From: Haemophilus_D parainfluenzae_AD
Lineage (GTDB): Bacteria; Pseudomonadota; Gammaproteobacteria; Enterobacterales; Pasteurellaceae
Length of the DNA stretch: 64,000 bases
Strand: one strand, 5' to 3'
Assembly (NCBI RefSeq): GCF_001679325.1
Contig: NZ_LZMX01000027.1
The notes beneath the pieces are model-generated. The model saw nothing but the letters and a program-made list of their open reading frames with translations. It did not search any database and was not told the origin of the DNA. Made by a program: the position numbers and the translations under genes. Positions 61,130 to 64,000 of this stretch are shown piece by piece (within the stretch, counting starts at the first letter, position 1; every line of letters starts with the position of its first letter).

Positions 61130-62926
61130 ATGAAGAATATTCGCAACTTTTCTATTATTGCCCATATTGACCACGGTAAATCGACCCTTTCTGACCGATT
61201 AATTCAGACCTGTGGGGGGCTTTCTGATCGTGAAATGGAAGCGCAGGTATTGGATTCCATGGATCTTGAGCGTGAGCGTGGCATTACCATTAAAGCGCAA
61301 AGTGTAACCTTAAATTATCAAGCGAAAGACGGTGAAACTTACCAATTAAACTTTATCGATACACCAGGGCACGTGGACTTCTCTTATGAAGTGTCGCGTT
61401 CTCTTGCGGCTTGTGAAGGGGCATTGTTAGTTGTAGATGCAGGACAAGGCGTAGAAGCACAAACCTTGGCAAACTGCTACACCGCCATTGAAATGGATCT
61501 AGAAGTTGTGCCGATTTTAAATAAAATCGATTTACCGGCAGCGGATCCTGAACGAGTCGCAGAAGAAATTGAAGACATTGTGGGTATTGATGCGATGGAA
61601 GCCGTACGTTGTTCGGCGAAAACCGGTGTGGGTATTGAAGATGTATTAGAAGAAATTGTTGCGAAAATTCCTGCGCCAGAAGGTGATCCTGATGCACCGT
61701 TACAAGCCTTGATTATTGACTCTTGGTTCGATAACTATTTAGGCGTGGTGTCATTAGCTCGTATTAAAAATGGCGTATTGCGTAAAGGCGATAAAATCAA
61801 AGTAATGTCTACTGGACAGGCTTACAACGTTGATCGTTTAGGGATTTTCACGCCAAAACAAGTGGATACGACGGTATTAAATACTGGAGAAGTAGGTTGG
61901 GTTGTTTGTGCGATTAAAGATATTTTAGGTGCACCAGTAGGGGATACCTTAACCCATCAACACAATCCTGCAAGCCATGTATTGCCAGGCTTTAAGAAAG
62001 TAAAACCGCAGGTTTATGCTGGTTTATTCCCAGTTAGTTCAGACGATTATGAAGCTTTCCGTGATGCGTTAGGTAAATTAAGCTTAAACGATGCGTCGCT
62101 TTTCTATGAGCCAGAAAATTCGACGGCTTTAGGTTTTGGTTTCCGCTGTGGATTCTTAGGGCTTTTACACATGGAGATCATTCAAGAGCGTTTAGAGCGT
62201 GAATATGATCTTGATTTGATTACCACCGCACCAACTGTAATTTATGAAGTCGAAATGACCAATGGTGAAGTCGTTTATGTTGATAGCCCATCGAAACTGC
62301 CACCGTTAAATAATATTGCGGAAATTCGTGAGCCAATTGCAGAGTGTAATATGCTCGTGCCACAAGAATTCTTAGGAAATGTCATTACCCTTTGCGTGGA
62401 AAAACGTGGCGTACAAACCAATATGGTGTATCACGGTAACCAAATTGCGTTGACTTATGAAATTCCAATGGGTGAAGTAGTATTAGATTTCTTCGATCGC
62501 TTAAAATCAACATCGCGTGGTTATGCGTCTTTGGATTATGGTTTCAAACGTTTCCAAGCAGCAGACATGGTACGCGTGGATATCATGATCAATGGTGATC
62601 GTGTTGATGCGTTAGCGTTAATTGTTCATAAAGATAATGCACCTTACCGTGGTCGTGAATTAGTTGAAAAAATGCGTGAACTGATTCCACGTCAACAATT
62701 TGATATCGCGATTCAAGCCGCGATTGGTAACCACATTATTGCGCGTTCAACCGTAAAACAATTGCGTAAAAACGTATTAGCAAAATGTTATGGTGGTGAC
62801 GTGAGCCGTAAGAAAAAACTCTTACAGAAACAGAAAGAAGGTAAAAAACGAATGAAATCTTTAGGTAACGTGGAAGTGCCGCAAGAAGCGTTTTTAGCGA
62901 TCTTACATGTAGGTAAAGATAAATAG
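61130..62926 (+). CDS. lepA: Elongation factor 4 (LepA)
   Basis: LepA is a ribosome-binding GTPase linked to initiation or subunit assembly under stress. The 598 residues start MKNIRNFSIIAHIDHGKST, with the G1 loop, then DTPGHVDF, NKIDLPAADP, the EF-G-like domains, and the LepA-specific C-terminal domain rich in basic residues (VSRKKKLLQKQKEGKKRMKS). I chose ATG 61130 because homologues start there; an in-frame ATG at 61103 adds nine residues. No strong ribosome site. lepB follows after 12 bases, the usual pair. Confidence 0.97.
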   Translation: MKNIRNFSIIAHIDHGKSTLSDRLIQTCGGLSDREMEAQVLDSMDLERERGITIKAQSVTLNYQAKDGETYQLNFIDTPGHVDFSYEVSRSLAACEGALLVVDAGQGVEAQTLANCYTAIEMDLEVVPILNKIDLPAADPERVAEEIEDIVGIDAMEAVRCSAKTGVGIEDVLEEIVAKIPAPEGDPDAPLQALIIDSWFDNYLGVVSLARIKNGVLRKGDKIKVMSTGQAYNVDRLGIFTPKQVDTTVLNTGEVGWVVCAIKDILGAPVGDTLTHQHNPASHVLPGFKKVKPQVYAGLFPVSSDDYEAFRDALGKLSLNDASLFYEPENSTALGFGFRCGFLGLLHMEIIQERLEREYDLDLITTAPTVIYEVEMTNGEVVYVDSPSKLPPLNNIAEIREPIAECNMLVPQEFLGNVITLCVEKRGVQTNMVYHGNQIALTYEIPMGEVVLDFFDRLKSTSRGYASLDYGFKRFQAADMVRVDIMINGDRVDALALIVHKDNAPYRGRELVEKMRELIPRQQFDIAIQAAIGNHIIARSTVKQLRKNVLAKCYGGDVSRKKKLLQKQKEGKKRMKSLGNVEVPQEAFLAILHVGKDK

Positions 62927-62938
62927 GAAAGTAGAGCA

Positions 62939-63988
62939 ATGTCGAATGTATTTTTTATTCTGTTGTTAGCCGTAGGCTTTGCCGGTTGGAAAGCGTTAGA
63001 TTATTTCCAACTGCCTAACACATTCAGTATTTTGTTGCTGATTTTGACCGCACTTTCCGGCATTTTATGGTGTTATCACCGCTTTGCTGTGATGCCGAGA
63101 CGTCGTCGTCAAATCGCACGCGCAGAACAGCGCTCAGGCAAAGCATTAACGGATGAAGAAAAAGCGAAAATTGAGCCTATTTCAGAAGGTTCAGAATTTA
63201 TTTCTTCGCTTTTCCCTGTGTTATCCGTGGTATTCCTTGTACGTTCATTTATTTTTGAGCCATTTCAAATTCCATCAGGATCAATGGAAGCGACGTTGCG
63301 CGTAGGGGATTTCCTCGTTGTTAATAAATATACTTATGGTATTAAAGACCCCATTTTCCAAAATACGATTATTGAAGGCAATAAACCAGAACGTGGTGAT
63401 GTGATCGTGTTTAAAGCGCCGGAACAAGCATTACTTCGTACAAGTTTAGGGGCAACGCGAGCGGCTTATGCTGAAAATCTTGCGTTAACATCTAAAAACA
63501 ATATGTCAGGTGTGGATTACATCAAACGTATTGTGGGTAAAGGCGGTGACCGTATTATCCTTGATGTTGAAAAAAGTGCTTTAACGCTGGTTTATGGTAA
63601 AGATGGCAAACCTTGTGAAGTAGATTGTCAAACTAAAGCGTTTGAATATAAACAAGAACCCACAAATCCAGCATTCCCAACGCAAGTGGAATATTTGGAA
63701 ATCGGTGACGTGACACACAGTATTTTAGTGGAGCCAATGCGCCGTTATTCGGGTATTGAATTCTATCCACAAGAAGGCTTGCCTACAGCAGAATGGATTG
63801 TGCCTGAAGGGCAATATTTTGTGATGGGGGATAACCGTGATCATAGTGATGACAGCCGTTTTTGGGGATTTGTACCAGAAAAAAATATCGTGGGTAAAGC
63901 CACTTATATTTGGATGAGTTTAGAAAAAGAACCAAATGAGTGGCCAACAGGCTTCCGTTTAGACCGTTTCTTTACAAAAATTAATTAA
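62939..63988 (+). CDS. lepB: Signal peptidase I
   Basis: LepB cleaves signal peptides of Sec and Tat substrates outside the inner membrane. The 349 residues have two N-terminal membrane helices (about 3-20 and 28-48; a third stretch near 90-105 leads into the catalytic domain), the serine in PSGSMEATL (Ser115), the general-base lysine in YIKRIVG (Lys196), and the box E GDNRDHSDDSRFWG. Length is a little above E. coli (324). The gene is complete and ends 12 bases before the window edge. Confidence 0.96.
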   Translation: MSNVFFILLLAVGFAGWKALDYFQLPNTFSILLLILTALSGILWCYHRFAVMPRRRRQIARAEQRSGKALTDEEKAKIEPISEGSEFISSLFPVLSVVFLVRSFIFEPFQIPSGSMEATLRVGDFLVVNKYTYGIKDPIFQNTIIEGNKPERGDVIVFKAPEQALLRTSLGATRAAYAENLALTSKNNMSGVDYIKRIVGKGGDRIILDVEKSALTLVYGKDGKPCEVDCQTKAFEYKQEPTNPAFPTQVEYLEIGDVTHSILVEPMRRYSGIEFYPQEGLPTAEWIVPEGQYFVMGDNRDHSDDSRFWGFVPEKNIVGKATYIWMSLEKEPNEWPTGFRLDRFFTKIN

Positions 63989-64000
63989 TATGAATCATCT

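Larger units (their letters stand above)
1975..63055. repeat. Haemophilus DNA uptake sequences (AAGTGCGGT), about 47 perfect cores
   Basis: Found by eye on both strands. Plus-strand examples: 3945, 7475, 8039, 11579, 19738, 21900, 22856, 24355, 25692, 28450, 31684, 32562, 33813, 35190, 35871, 37926, 40779, 46931, 49517, 50492, 53601, 55833, 58249, 59553. Complement: 1975, 7380, 8069, 10693, 14817, 16381, 25068, 29622, 30169, 31666, 33796, 41621, 43876, 45713, 46976, 51390, 51635, 52098, 53232, 54958, 55814, 61035, 63047 (first base given). That is about 0.7 per kb. These direct selective uptake of own-species DNA; five sets occur as inverted pairs, mostly at gene ends. Confidence 0.93.

Overview
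The window is a chromosomal segment of a Pasteurellaceae bacterium, almost certainly Haemophilus and most like H. parainfluenzae. The evidence is about 47 perfect copies of the Haemophilus DNA uptake core (AAGTGCGGT or its complement), low overall GC, Pasteurellaceae-type proteins throughout, and gene blocks that, from memory, match H. influenzae (lipA-lipB-ybeD-dacA-rlpA-rodA-mrdA-rlmH-rsfS; pilABCD-ampD; rppH-lgt-thyA-tadA; lepB-lepA-ung-grcA). No rRNA, tRNA or CRISPR array was seen.

Layout. 1-4 kb: 3' part of clpB, then mogA-glnB-AI-2E transporter on +. 4-9.2 kb: secF, secD, yajC, a TusA-like protein, a hemerythrin and tgt on -. 9.2-11.7 kb: a Tat-exported aminotransferase sits between tgt and queA; tgt has its own promoter followed by a terminator-like leader. 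11.8-21.2 kb: a four-gene restriction/defence island (SNF2 helicase, DUF6119/TIGR04141-like protein, Mod methyltransferase, type III Res-like helicase-nuclease). 21.4-25 kb: trhP, a purine permease with a PurR-like box, and ppa. 25-28.5 kb: an S8 serine-protease autotransporter, divergent from galE. 28.5-33.8 kb: galE, ampG, adk and a YdgA-like protein. 33.8-48.6 kb: lipoylation genes and the rod-shape machinery (dacA, rlpA, rodA, mrdA on -, mreBCD on +), separated by a YidE-type transporter and an SbmA/BacA-like ABC protein. 48.6-51 kb: rhlB, a GNAT, yacG and coaE. 51-55.6 kb: the type IV pilus/competence operon pilABCD, divergent from ampD, with a perfect CRP-S (Sxy-dependent) site between them. 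55.6-56.06 kb: a gene-free stretch with clustered DnaA boxes. 56-64 kb: rppH, a TSUP permease, lgt, thyA, tadA, ung (-), grcA, lepA and lepB.

Most notable. The 11.8-21.2 kb island is a compositional mosaic. Its res, mod-flank and snf2 parts are about 49-56% GC and hold four exact 12-base Neisseria-type uptake sequences (two ATGCCGTCTGAA, two AGGTCGTCTGAA). The DUF6119 gene and the presumed target-recognition part of mod are about 34-36% GC and hold none. Three Haemophilus uptake sequences are also present. The simplest reading is a defence system exchanged between commensal Neisseria and Haemophilus by natural transformation, with a swapped specificity domain and an inserted accessory gene.

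Functional links. Wall synthesis and recycling (mrdA, rodA, mreBCD, dacA, rlpA, ampG, ampD, lgt, lepB), protein export (secDF, yajC, lepB), queuosine (queA, tgt) and natural competence (pil genes plus uptake sequences) dominate the core content.
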